Shown here: positions 51,774 through 60,466 of the stretch, in pieces
Numbering within the stretch: the first letter of the stretch is position 1
Layout: each line of letters opens with the position of its first letter
Position numbers and translations under genes: made by a program
Assembly: GCF_019904155.1 (NCBI RefSeq)
Contig: NZ_JAHCMB010000026.1
Location: forward strand, 62,001 to 126,000
From: Paenibacillus sinensis
Lineage (GTDB): Bacteria; Bacillota; Bacilli; Paenibacillales; Paenibacillaceae
DNA: 64,000 nucleotides
Reading direction: 5' to 3'
The notes under the pieces: generated by a model
Seen by the model: only the letters and a program-made list of their open reading frames with translations
The model's database searches: none
Told to the model about the DNA's origin: nothing

Positions 51774-52700
51774 ATGGTCCTGACGCAAGAAGAACAGCAA
51801 GAGATTATCCGTTGGATGTACCGGAATGCAAGACCGCTGGAACTCGCCCATTGGCGGTTTCACTTCGAGGACGGCAGCGCGGAGGATGTACTGAAGGCGC
51901 TTTCTGCCTTTCAAAATAAGGATGGCGGCTTCGGCCATGCGCTGGAGGCGGATTCCTGGAATCCGGAGTCTTCGCCGCTTCAGACGTCGACCGCAGCCTT
52001 GCTGCTGCTGGAGCTTCAGGCCCCTGCCAATCATCATATTGTCCAGGGAATTCTTCGTTATTTGGACAGCGGCGACTCTTTTGAAGGGGGGAAATGGAAG
52101 CTCTCCATCCCTTCGAACAACGATTATCCCCATGCGCCCTGGTGGCACACTAGCTCCCTGTCCGAAGAACGGGAACAGTATAATCCCACCGCCATTCTCG
52201 CGGGCTTTATTCTGAAATATGGTGACCGGGGAAGTGTGCTTCACGCCAAGGGAACCGCTATTGCGAAGGAGCTGGTCTCGGAATTTCTCCGTCATCCGGA
52301 GATTGAACGGCATCCGCTGGAATGCGTGAACATTCTGCTGGAGTGTCTGGAGAGCTCCGATCAAGTTGAAACAGATACGGTTGTCTCGACCCCGCTCCTG
52401 AAGGAAGCGGTGCTTGCCCGTATGACCCAGGTCATTGAACGAAACCCGGCCAGATGGGGTGAGTATACGTGCAGGCCCTCGATCTTCATCAAGTCCCGCC
52501 AGAGCCCGCTGTACGAGGCTAACCGCGAGCTTCTGAGAAAAGAGTTAACGTATTTGGCGGAGACGAGGGAGCCTGGCGGGGTCTGGAAACTGAATTGGAG
52601 ATGGGCGGAATTCCCCGAGGCCTTCGCGATCAGCGAGATTTGGTGGAAGGCTCGGGTGGTTATTGAGAATATGCTTGTAATTCGTGCTTTTGACGAGTGA
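51774..52700 (+). CDS. Prenyltransferase-like alpha-toroid protein
   Basis: The 308-residue product has a repeat typical of squalene-cyclase/prenyltransferase toroids (ALSAFQNKDGGFGHALEADSWNPESSPLQTSTAALLLLEL) but lacks the DXDD cyclase motif in what I can read. It may be a binding or structural relative rather than an enzyme. GGGGATGG precedes the ATG, 12 bases after the SDR gene. Confidence 0.75.
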   Translation: MVLTQEEQQEIIRWMYRNARPLELAHWRFHFEDGSAEDVLKALSAFQNKDGGFGHALEADSWNPESSPLQTSTAALLLLELQAPANHHIVQGILRYLDSGDSFEGGKWKLSIPSNNDYPHAPWWHTSSLSEEREQYNPTAILAGFILKYGDRGSVLHAKGTAIAKELVSEFLRHPEIERHPLECVNILLECLESSDQVETDTVVSTPLLKEAVLARMTQVIERNPARWGEYTCRPSIFIKSRQSPLYEANRELLRKELTYLAETREPGGVWKLNWRWAEFPEAFAISEIWWKARVVIENMLVIRAFDE

Positions 52701-52734
52701 AGGCGGGAGTGGGGGAACGGACATTTCGTCCCGG

Positions 52735-53820
52735 TTAGTGCCGGGCGGTATGGGCGGTCCGGATATCTTCCCTCCCGTTATGCTGGACCGAATCGGGAAT
52801 ATACAGATTATGTCCGCGCTGTCTGTTCTCCCAGTGGATGGAGGCGAACAGGCGCTGCGGACTGACGAGAGGGGAACCGCCGTTAATCCGGGGAATCGCC
52901 AGCGGATCGTCGCCGCGTTCGGCCAAGCCCAGCGTAGTTGTGAACGCATAGCGGATTCCAGCCTGCTTAATGACCCTTTGAACCTCGGGTGTATACAGGC
53001 CGTAAGGATAGGCGAAGGTATCGATCGGCTGGGCATTCATCGGCTTCAGGTCCCCGATACAGCGGTTTAAGTCGGCGGTAATGCGTTCTACATACTGCTG
53101 CTCGCTTTCCGCGATCCCGTTCTTGACCAGGGGAGCTGTCAGGGCGTCCGTGGTCCGGCTTGTCTTGTAGTGGAGCCGGTCGGTGTGCGGCTGCACCTCC
53201 ATATCCGGGTCCGTCCGGATCATGTCCGCGATCTCCTGCCTGGTCATATGCGGCGTATTCACCACGGCGCCCGGGCTGAAATCCCCTGTAATGACGAAGC
53301 TGACGCCCGGAATATTCCGCTCACGCATAATGGGATAGGCGGTTGTGTAAAAGTTCTCGTAGCCGTCGTCGAACGTAACCATTACGGCATTCTCCGGAAT
53401 CTCTCCTCCCTGCATAAAGGACCGGAACTGCCGAAGGGAGATGAAGTTCATTCCTTTTGAACGGAGGAAGTCCAGCTGTTCTGCAAAGCGGTCCGGTGTA
53501 ATGATATCCCCTCCTCGTTCGGTGGGGTTGATGTCATGGTACATCAGTACTGCGACCTTGTTGCGGTACAGGGTTGCCTTGGGAATAGTCTTGAACTGTT
53601 CCACCGGCGGCAGCTCCGATTCGGATAAGGGCTCGGTCTCGCGGGCAACGGGCCGGGCAGTTGCGATTGGCAATGCGGCAGCGGCCGGTGATGTGGAAGC
53701 GGTGGGCAATGCGGGAGCGGAGTTCCGCACAACGAAGTCAAATCTCAATCCGAGCAGAATCGCCGCCAAGCCTGCGATCAATCCTCCGGCCAGAAAAAAC
53801 AGCAGTTTATAAAATTTCAT
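52735..53820 (-). CDS. Polysaccharide deacetylase (CE4), membrane-anchored
   Basis: The 361-residue protein has one N-terminal membrane segment (about residues 5-28), a Pro/Ala-rich spacer and a CE4/NodB domain from about residue 85: VAVLMYHDI, MVTFDDGYENFYTTAYPIM with the metal Asp, and PHTDRLHY where the metal His pair is expected. It should remove acetyl groups from an extracellular polysaccharide or peptidoglycan sugar. The MYHDINP start resembles the PgaB/IcaB branch. It converges on the toroid gene. Confidence 0.87.
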   Translation of the reverse strand: MKFYKLLFFLAGGLIAGLAAILLGLRFDFVVRNSAPALPTASTSPAAAALPIATARPVARETEPLSESELPPVEQFKTIPKATLYRNKVAVLMYHDINPTERGGDIITPDRFAEQLDFLRSKGMNFISLRQFRSFMQGGEIPENAVMVTFDDGYENFYTTAYPIMRERNIPGVSFVITGDFSPGAVVNTPHMTRQEIADMIRTDPDMEVQPHTDRLHYKTSRTTDALTAPLVKNGIAESEQQYVERITADLNRCIGDLKPMNAQPIDTFAYPYGLYTPEVQRVIKQAGIRYAFTTTLGLAERGDDPLAIPRINGGSPLVSPQRLFASIHWENRQRGHNLYIPDSVQHNGREDIRTAHTARH

Positions 53821-53970
53821 TAACAGGTCACCTCGGGAATATTCGGTCAGCTATAAGCCTCTATTACTTTATTAAATGCTGCCTGCAGGATATGCAGAGA
53901 AATTATACCCGGCGGGCAGCTAAAATTGCAAAGACCAAATACCAAATTACACGGAAAAGGGAGATTTTTG

Positions 53971-54519
53971 ATGCTGCTGCAGAGCGATCGTTTAACAATA
54001 AGAAGGTTCAAGCCGGAAGACTGGCGGGATCTGCATGCCTATTTGTCGCTTGAGGATGTGGTCCGGTATGAGCCGTACGGTGTGTTTACGGAAGAGGAAT
54101 CGAAGCGAGAGGCCGCAAATCGCTCCGAGAACCCGGCGTTCTGGGCCGTATGTCTGAAGGATACCGGAACATTGATCGGCAATTTATATTTTCACCAGCA
54201 GGAGCCGGAGCAATTCGAAACATGGGAGCTGGGCTATGTGTTTCATTCCGGTTACCAGGGCTTCGGCTATGCGACCGAGGCATGCCGCGAGCTGATGAAG
54301 CTCGGATTCACGGATTTGAAGGTCAGACGCCTGATCGCCCGCTGCAATCCCCTGAACAGCAGCTCTTGGCATCTGCTGGAGCGCCTGAATTTCCGCCGGG
54401 AAGGGCATGCCCTTCAGACGGTCTATTTCAAATGCGACGATGCGGGGAAGCCGCTTTGGCATGACACCTACAGCTACGGGATGCTCCGCAGCGAATGGGA
54501 GTTAATCTGCCATAATTGA
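53971..54519 (+). CDS. GNAT acetyltransferase, RimJ type
   Basis: The 182-residue enzyme starts LLQSDRLTIRRFKPEDWRDLHAYLSLEDVVRYEPYG and has ELGYVFHSGYQGFGYATEACRELMKLGF, where QGFGYA is the acetyl-CoA loop, then ARCNPLNSSSWHLLERLNFRREG. This is the RimJ/RimL plan, acting on protein N-termini or small amines. ATG 53971 follows AAAAGGGAG at seven bases. Confidence 0.88.
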   Translation: MLLQSDRLTIRRFKPEDWRDLHAYLSLEDVVRYEPYGVFTEEESKREAANRSENPAFWAVCLKDTGTLIGNLYFHQQEPEQFETWELGYVFHSGYQGFGYATEACRELMKLGFTDLKVRRLIARCNPLNSSSWHLLERLNFRREGHALQTVYFKCDDAGKPLWHDTYSYGMLRSEWELICHN

Positions 54520-54671
54520 TGTGAAATGCGCCTGATTATTCGGTGCGGCGCACAAATATCATGCTGTTTTTTAGAAAACATGACAATAAACTTTCCATAG
54601 ACATTTCAAGGTGAATCTTCTACAGATATAATAGGGTCTAAAGAACATGCTACGGAAAGGCAGGAAGAGCC

Positions 54672-56111
54672 ATGAGTCTGGAAGCCCTGAATGAACAAGT
54701 CACAAGAGATCTGTCTTACCTTGCCTACGGAGGCGCCGATTGGACGCTGCCGCGTGAGTGTGCGGACAGTCATGTGTACGACGTAGTCATCGTCGGCGGA
54801 GGCCAGAGCGGCCTTGGTGCGGCGTTCGGTCTGCTGCGTGAACGGATTTCGAATATCCTGATAATAGATGAGAACCCGGAAGGCCAGGAGGGCCCTTGGG
54901 AGACGTACGCCCGGATGGTGACGCTTCGAACGCCCAAGCATCTGACCTCCATTGATCTCGGAATCCCTTCGCTGACCTTCCGCGCCTGGTGGGAGGCGAG
55001 ATTCGGTTCCGAAAGCTGGGAGACGCTGGGCAAAATACCGCGCGGAGAGTGGATGAGCTATCTGCGCTGGTATCGGAAGGTGCTGAGCCTGCCCGTGATC
55101 AACGAGGTGAAGCTTGCGCTCGTGGAGCCGTCGGCGGGAGGCATTCACCGCCTTCATATCGCAGGTCCGGGCGCGCCCGGCGCTCATCTGCTGGCCCGGA
55201 AGGTTGTGCTTGCGACAGGCATCCAGGGCGGCGGCGAGTGGCATGTGCCGCCGATGATCAGTGATGCGCTGCCCCGGAGACTGTATGCCCATACCTCGGA
55301 GACCATCGATTTTGCTGCACTGAAAGGCAAGCGCATCGGGATTCTTGGAGGCGGCGCGTCTGCCTTCGATAACGCCAACCACGCCTTGTCCGAAGGCGCT
55401 GCGGAGGCCCATGTCTTCGTGCGCAGGGAGAAGCTGCCGGGTGTGAACCCGATCCGCCAGATGGAGGTATCGGGCATGATCGAGCGGTTCCATACACTCT
55501 GTGATGCGGAGAAATATGCGGTCATTTCCCATTTCTTCAAGACGAACCAGCCTCCGACGAACGATACGTTCGAGCGGGCTGCTTCCTGGTCCGGCTTCGC
55601 GCTGCATCTAGGCTCCCCTTGGCTGAGCGTCGAGGAGGACGGCGATGGCGTGCTGGTCACGACGCCAAAGGGACGGTTCGCGTTCGACTATGTGATCGTC
55701 AGCACCGGACTGCTCAGCGATCCGGCGCTGCGTCCCGAGCTGCGGGAGATCGCGCCGGATATCGCCCGCTGGAGCGATTACTATACGCCTCCGGCCGGGG
55801 AGGAGAATGTACTGCTCGATATGCATCCTTACCTTACCCCCGGCTTTGCCGTTAAGGGAAGAGACGAGGAAGGCGAGAAACGGCTTCACGGGGTGTTCGT
55901 CTTCAATTACTCGGCTCTTGCCAGCAACGGGCTGTCCGCATCGGCCATATCGGGCACGAGAAATGCGATTCCGAAGCTGGTCGCAGGCGTCGCGGATCAG
56001 TTGTTCCTCGACGACAAGGAACAAATCCTGAAGAACTTCCTGGATTACGACGAAGAGGAATTTGTCGGCGAGTGGCCGAAGGCCGCCGCTGAAGCCACGA
56101 TGAAGCCGTAA
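54672..56111 (+). CDS. FAD-dependent monooxygenase-like flavoprotein
   Basis: The 479-residue enzyme has the FAD motif VVIVGGGQSGLGAAFGL near residue 38 and a second dinucleotide motif IGILGGGASAFDNANHAL near residue 223 for NAD(P)H, as in class B flavin monooxygenases; the FxGxxxHxxx fingerprint is not obvious. Substrate unknown. GGCAGGAAGAG precedes the ATG; the gene is followed by a terminator. Confidence 0.85.
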   Translation: MSLEALNEQVTRDLSYLAYGGADWTLPRECADSHVYDVVIVGGGQSGLGAAFGLLRERISNILIIDENPEGQEGPWETYARMVTLRTPKHLTSIDLGIPSLTFRAWWEARFGSESWETLGKIPRGEWMSYLRWYRKVLSLPVINEVKLALVEPSAGGIHRLHIAGPGAPGAHLLARKVVLATGIQGGGEWHVPPMISDALPRRLYAHTSETIDFAALKGKRIGILGGGASAFDNANHALSEGAAEAHVFVRREKLPGVNPIRQMEVSGMIERFHTLCDAEKYAVISHFFKTNQPPTNDTFERAASWSGFALHLGSPWLSVEEDGDGVLVTTPKGRFAFDYVIVSTGLLSDPALRPELREIAPDIARWSDYYTPPAGEENVLLDMHPYLTPGFAVKGRDEEGEKRLHGVFVFNYSALASNGLSASAISGTRNAIPKLVAGVADQLFLDDKEQILKNFLDYDEEEFVGEWPKAAAEATMKP

Positions 56112-56151
56112 CTCCTGTAGCATTAACGAGCCTCGCAAGTGATTGGTGCAG

Positions 56152-56192
56152 CGCCCGGACTTCCGTTTCCCGGATGTCCAGGCGTTTTTTTG
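56152..56192 (+). terminator. Terminator
   Basis: CGCCCGGAC/GTCCAGGCG with one mismatch, a 15-base loop and a T7 run. Confidence 0.75.
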
Positions 56193-56344
56193 TTTTTTTC
56201 GGGGGAGCTTAGCCTATCAGAATAAGCCTCGTTCCAGAGAGAAAAAAGATGCCGAACTCGTGAAACCCATCCGGATGAAAGGACGTATTAACGCTCAAAT
56301 GGCTTGAAATCAGCCCCTTAGAAAACGGAGGAGGAACAGGATTT

Positions 56345-57139
56345 ATGGCGGCACATGAAATTGATTATGTGATTATGGGCGAGGAAATGCAGTGTGTGGA
56401 GGTTCAGCTCGACCCTGGCGAAAGCGTCGTTGCGGAAGCGGGCAGCTTCATGATGATGGATCAGGAAATCCGTATGGAGACGATATTCGGGGATGGCAGC
56501 AGCTCCGGCGGCGGTGGCGGATTGATGGGCAGGCTGATGGGAGCCGGCAGACGCGTGCTCACCGGGGAGAGCCTGTTCATGACGGTGTTCACGCATGGCG
56601 GTAATCATGGCAGACGCTCTGTTACATTTGCAGCCCCATATCCCGGCAAAATCATTCCGCTTGATCTCGTTCAATACAATGGCAAGATCATCTGTCAGAA
56701 GGACGCTTTCCTCTGCGCGGCGAAGGGCGTGTCCATCGGCATCGAGTTCCAACGCAAGCTGGGAGCGGGATTCTTTGGCGGCGAGGGCTTCATTATGCAG
56801 AAGCTGGAAGGAGATGGCCTGGCGTTCGTTCATTCCGGCGGCTATGTAATGGAGAAGACGCTGCATCCCGGCGAGGTGCTTAGATTGGATACCGGCTGTC
56901 TTGTCGCCATGACCTCCTCCGTAGATTATGATATCGAAATGGTCAAAGGCATTAAATCGGCGCTGTTCGGCGGTGAAGGGCTGTTCTTCGCGACCTTGCG
57001 CGGACCCGGCAAAGTCTGGGTGCAGTCGCTGCCGTTCAACCGGATGGCCGACCGCATCCTGTCGGCTGCTAGGGGAACAGGCCGGAAGGAAGAAGGCAGC
57101 ATTCTCGGCGGCCTCGGCAATCTGCTGGACGGCAGATAA
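56345..57139 (+). CDS. AIM24/TIGR00266-family protein
   Basis: The 264-residue beta-rich protein matches the TIGR00266 pattern: MQCVEVQLDPGESVVAEAGSFMMMDQEIRMET, a Gly-rich turn, LTGESLFMTVFTH, then LFGGEGLFFATLRGPGKVWVQSLPF. The family is widespread and related to mitochondrial AIM24, but its biochemical role is not known. CGGAGGAGGAA precedes the ATG. It ends at a perfect bidirectional hairpin. Confidence 0.9.
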   Translation: MAAHEIDYVIMGEEMQCVEVQLDPGESVVAEAGSFMMMDQEIRMETIFGDGSSSGGGGGLMGRLMGAGRRVLTGESLFMTVFTHGGNHGRRSVTFAAPYPGKIIPLDLVQYNGKIICQKDAFLCAAKGVSIGIEFQRKLGAGFFGGEGFIMQKLEGDGLAFVHSGGYVMEKTLHPGEVLRLDTGCLVAMTSSVDYDIEMVKGIKSALFGGEGLFFATLRGPGKVWVQSLPFNRMADRILSAARGTGRKEEGSILGGLGNLLDGR

Positions 57140-57249
57140 ACTGCGTTCACCGCAGGGTTTATGGCGGAAGAAATACGCTATTAGAACGTGCACGGATGTA
57201 TTCATACGCCGCTGTTACTAATCTACAGGCAGCCCGATGTGGTGGAGCT

Positions 57250-57285
57250 GAAGAAGACCGGATTCCTCGGAATCCGGTCTTCTTC
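57250..57285. terminator. Perfect 17-bp bidirectional hairpin
   Basis: GAAGAAGACCGGATTCC pairs perfectly with its complement across a 2-base loop between converging genes; T-runs are weak. Confidence 0.7.
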
Positions 57286-57302
57286 CATACTCATACTTGT
57301 CT

Positions 57303-58094
57303 TCATACATCCAGCCGGTAGTAGGGCAGGTCCAGAGTGGGGACGAACCCGAGCTTCTGCGCCAAATTGAAGGAGCCTTCGTTCCCTTTCCGGCAAGCCC
57401 AAACCGGCTCCAGATCATGCTCCAGGCAGTACGCGATCAGGGCCGCGCTTGCGTGATAGGCATACCCTTTTCCCCGATGGCCTTCCATGCTCTCGATTCC
57501 GATCTCAAGCTGGCCGTCCTCGATAAATGCCGCAAAGGCGGTCGAGGCCGCTTCGCCTCCGTCCATCACCGTAAATCCAATACCATGCTCTCCGAAATGC
57601 TCTGCGCTCCTCCAGAACTGCTTCGGCGCCACGCCCTCCAGCCTGGCAAAAAGCTCCGGAGCCGTCTGCATGATCTCCGGTTTCGAACCGGTCATGCCGG
57701 CGGCCGTAAGCTGATGCCGTTCCCGGTCGAATCCAAAATTGATCCGAGCGAATTCGATGACCTTTCCGCTTTCTTTCACTGCCTCATTGCCCAGGAGCGC
57801 GAACCAGGAGTGAGGGTAAACCTGAAGCCATTCGGTCTTCGTTCTGTCGCCGCGCCGGTTGGTTATGTAATCCGTCAGTTCTTCCGCAAAATCCGGACGG
57901 CCGTTCTCTCCAGCCAGCAGCGACATGCCATAGGGATGAACGATATAGATCGCACCGGGTTCATCTGCATCATCGGCATACACCTCTCCTTGAACCTGTC
58001 CATGAAGGATGGACTTGGCGAATAACGTATTGATCGGCGTCCGACTCAGAATTTCTTCGGCTCTGCCATATTGCTTAATGCTTAAAGGGATCAT
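57303..58094 (-). CDS. GNAT acetyltransferase, PF12746-like
   Basis: The 263-residue protein matches the two-part GNAT_acetyltran family: an N-terminal part ending SWFALLG and a C-terminal GNAT core EIGIESMEGHRGKGYAYHASAALIAYCLEHDLEPVWACRKGNEGSFNLAQKLGF. GHRGKGYA is the acetyl-CoA loop. The ATG overlaps the stop of the LysR gene (ATGA), so the two are co-translated. Relation to sulfur or sulfite stress is suggested only by that neighbour. Confidence 0.87.
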   Translation of the reverse strand: MIPLSIKQYGRAEEILSRTPINTLFAKSILHGQVQGEVYADDADEPGAIYIVHPYGMSLLAGENGRPDFAEELTDYITNRRGDRTKTEWLQVYPHSWFALLGNEAVKESGKVIEFARINFGFDRERHQLTAAGMTGSKPEIMQTAPELFARLEGVAPKQFWRSAEHFGEHGIGFTVMDGGEAASTAFAAFIEDGQLEIGIESMEGHRGKGYAYHASAALIAYCLEHDLEPVWACRKGNEGSFNLAQKLGFVPTLDLPYYRLDV

Positions 58095-58990
58095 TCTGAC
58101 ACTTCCTTTACTGAATGTTCATCGAGCGACCGTCTGAATACCTGCACAGCCATAGTTGCCGGCCCGGATTTAGGCATAATCACGGAGAATTCCCGTTCCA
58201 TCCGCCCCTGGTGCGCCTGAAGCTCCACAATTTCACCGGATTCCAGCTCTCTCCGCACAATCCACTTCGACAAAATCGAGATGCCGAGTCCCGAGGCAAC
58301 ACCCTCCTTGACACCCTGGCTGCTGTTGAAAATATACGACTTCTTCACGTCCAGAGCGTGCTTTGAGATAAAGCTGTCGCTGAAGGCGCGGGTTCCCGAT
58401 CCGTTCTCCCGGATTACCCATACCTGCTTCTGCAGCTGCTCCCGGCTAATGGAACGCTCCTGTGCAAGCGGATGGCCTTGGGCGGCGACCAGGACCATTT
58501 CATCCTTCATAAAAGGGAACACGTCCAAATCCGGCGCATGGGTCTCGCCTTCGATCAAGCCAAGATCAAGCGTCCCTGCCTTGACGTCATGAACCGTTTC
58601 TTCGGTATTCCCGATCCTGACCTCAACCTCAACCAGGGGATACCGGCGGACAAAAGCGGCAAGACGACCGGGCAGCACATATTCCCCGACAGTAAAGCTG
58701 GCCCCGATCCGAAGCGTCCCGGTTACTTCATTTTGCAGCAGCGCAATAGCCTGGGCTGCCTCTTCGTACAAGCCCAGCATCACCTTGGCCCGCGCATACA
58801 AAATTTCACCGGCATCCGTCAGGCTGACCTGCTTCGGATTGCGGTTGAAGAGCCGCGCACCGAGCTCATTTTCCAGATTGCGGATATGGAGGCTGACCCC
58901 GGGCTGAGAGAGATTGAGCCGCTCGGCAGCTCTGGAGAAATGCCGCTCCTCGGCGACTGTGACAAATACACGAAGCGCATCGGTAATCAT
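58091..58990 (-). CDS. LysR-family regulator, CysL/YeiE-like
   Basis: The 299-residue regulator has an N-terminal winged helix-turn-helix (RHFSRAAERLNLSQPGVSLHIRNLENELGARLFNR) and an effector domain. It is divergent from a YeiH-type transporter gene, the arrangement known for YeiE/YeiH and close to Bacillus CysL (YwfK), regulators of sulfite/sulfur metabolism. A perfect dyad with ATTA-N7-TAAT core lies in the shared control region. The GNAT gene is coupled to its 3' end. Confidence 0.9.
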   Translation of the reverse strand: MITDALRVFVTVAEERHFSRAAERLNLSQPGVSLHIRNLENELGARLFNRNPKQVSLTDAGEILYARAKVMLGLYEEAAQAIALLQNEVTGTLRIGASFTVGEYVLPGRLAAFVRRYPLVEVEVRIGNTEETVHDVKAGTLDLGLIEGETHAPDLDVFPFMKDEMVLVAAQGHPLAQERSISREQLQKQVWVIRENGSGTRAFSDSFISKHALDVKKSYIFNSSQGVKEGVASGLGISILSKWIVRRELESGEIVELQAHQGRMEREFSVIMPKSGPATMAVQVFRRSLDEHSVKEVSE

Positions 58991-59056
58991 AGCGAATCCT
59001 CATTTTTGTGGACTTTAAACCTGATCTTAATGCTTTTTTGGTGGCTGCACAAGGAG

Positions 59057-59079
59057 AATCATTACTAAAACTAATGATT
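59057..59079. promoter_or_regulatory. LysR-type operator between the LysR and YeiH genes
   Basis: AATCATTA-CTAAAAC-TAATGATT is a perfect 8-bp inverted repeat and contains the T-N11-A LysR motif. It is about 40 bases upstream of the transporter -10 box. Confidence 0.7.
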
Positions 59080-59097
59080 GAGATAGCAAATCGGTAT

Positions 59098-59126
59098 TTC
59101 ACTCTGTTCATTGCCGAATCTATAAT
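59098..59126 (+). promoter_or_regulatory. Promoter of the YeiH-type transporter gene
   Basis: TTCACT and TATAAT are 17 bases apart. The weak -35 fits a promoter that needs an activator such as the LysR protein. Confidence 0.6.
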
Positions 59127-59189
59127 GAGAAGCGTCAGCAAGAACCCGGGCTTGCGGTAAGGGTATTACGTGAGGGAGTGAGGTTCGTG

Positions 59190-60266
59190 ATGCGAACAGA
59201 TTATATCCAGTTTACAAAAGCGCATAGCGTGCATAATTTCATTAAAGGGCTTGGGCTCTGCCTGTTCTTGGCGGTCTGCGCCAAATTGCTGTCGGAGCTG
59301 CCGTATTTCGGTATCCTGGGCCAGCTGGTGATCGCCATTTTGCTTGGAATGGGGTGGAGGGGGATTTTCGGTATGCCGGCCGGGGCGGAAGAAGGGGCCG
59401 CTTTTGCCGGAAAAAAGCTGCTTCGGTACGGAATCATTCTTCTCGGGATGCGGCTGAATTTGAGCGATATTGCGCATGCGGGCTTCAAAGTGTTTCTGCT
59501 GGTCATCCTGCAGATTGCCTTTACACTCGCCGTTATGCTGGGGCTGGCCCGTCTGCTGAAGCTTGATCCCGGAGTCGGTCTGTTGACGGCCTGCGGAACA
59601 GCCATATGCGGAGCCGCCGCCGTTGCAGCCATTTCGCCGCAGATCAAGGCGAACGATGAGGAGACGGCAACCGCCGTGGCGACGGTCGCGCTGCTCGGAA
59701 CGGTCTGGACCTTTGTATATACATTATCTCTCCCCTGGCTCGGGCTGAGTTCAGCCGGATATGGGGTGTTCGCCGGAGCGAGTCTTCATGAGATCGCCCA
59801 TGTTATTGCCGCCGCCGGTCCGGCCGGACGGGAAGCGCTAGATCTGGCCGTTGTCGTGAAGCTAACGCGGGTGGCAATGCTCGTCCCTGTCGCGCTGGGT
59901 ATCGGCTTCTGGGATGCCCGGAAGAGAACGAAGAAATTACGGATAACAAGCAACGAAGTGTTAACTGTAGATAAACCTCAGCCAGAGAGGGCCAGATGGA
60001 GGGAGATTCCGGTGCCCTGGTTCATCCTGGGCTTTCTGTTCATGAGCGGTCTAAATACGCTGAAGCTGATACCAACTCCGGCATCCGATGCTGTCGTAAC
60101 CGGGGCTTATCAGCTGATGGCAATGGCTATGGCCGGTCTCGGCCTTGGCGTGAACGCCGCATCGCTCATCAGGAAGGGAGTCAAACCGCTTGCGGCAGGC
60201 GTGATTGGTTCGGTGCTGCTGTCGGGTTTCGTCTATGGCCTGATTGCCTGGTTCCGATTAGGGTAA
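59190..60266 (+). CDS. YeiH-family putative sulfate/sulfonate exporter
   Basis: The 358-residue membrane protein has about ten hydrophobic segments and the family motifs LLRYGIILLGMRLNLSDIAHAG, LTACGTAICGAAAVAAISP and ASLHEIAHVIAAAG. YeiH/PSE proteins are predicted to export sulfate or related anions. ATG 59190 follows GGGAGTGAGG; GTG starts lie at 59178 and 59187. Transcribed away from the LysR gene that probably controls it. Confidence 0.88.
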   Translation: MRTDYIQFTKAHSVHNFIKGLGLCLFLAVCAKLLSELPYFGILGQLVIAILLGMGWRGIFGMPAGAEEGAAFAGKKLLRYGIILLGMRLNLSDIAHAGFKVFLLVILQIAFTLAVMLGLARLLKLDPGVGLLTACGTAICGAAAVAAISPQIKANDEETATAVATVALLGTVWTFVYTLSLPWLGLSSAGYGVFAGASLHEIAHVIAAAGPAGREALDLAVVVKLTRVAMLVPVALGIGFWDARKRTKKLRITSNEVLTVDKPQPERARWREIPVPWFILGFLFMSGLNTLKLIPTPASDAVVTGAYQLMAMAMAGLGLGVNAASLIRKGVKPLAAGVIGSVLLSGFVYGLIAWFRLG

Positions 60267-60466
60267 CCCGGACATTCCCGTAAGCGAGAATATGAGAATC
60301 GTCAAACAGCCGGTGATATAGTACAAATGCCGGGCATTATTCTGAAACCGCTCCACAGCAATAAATAACGCCCACGGCGGGCAGTAGTGAACTGCTCGTT
60401 GCAGGCGTTGCTGCTTGAAGCCCTTATAATTCTTTTTCTGAATAATATTGTTGTTCTGAACCTCTG

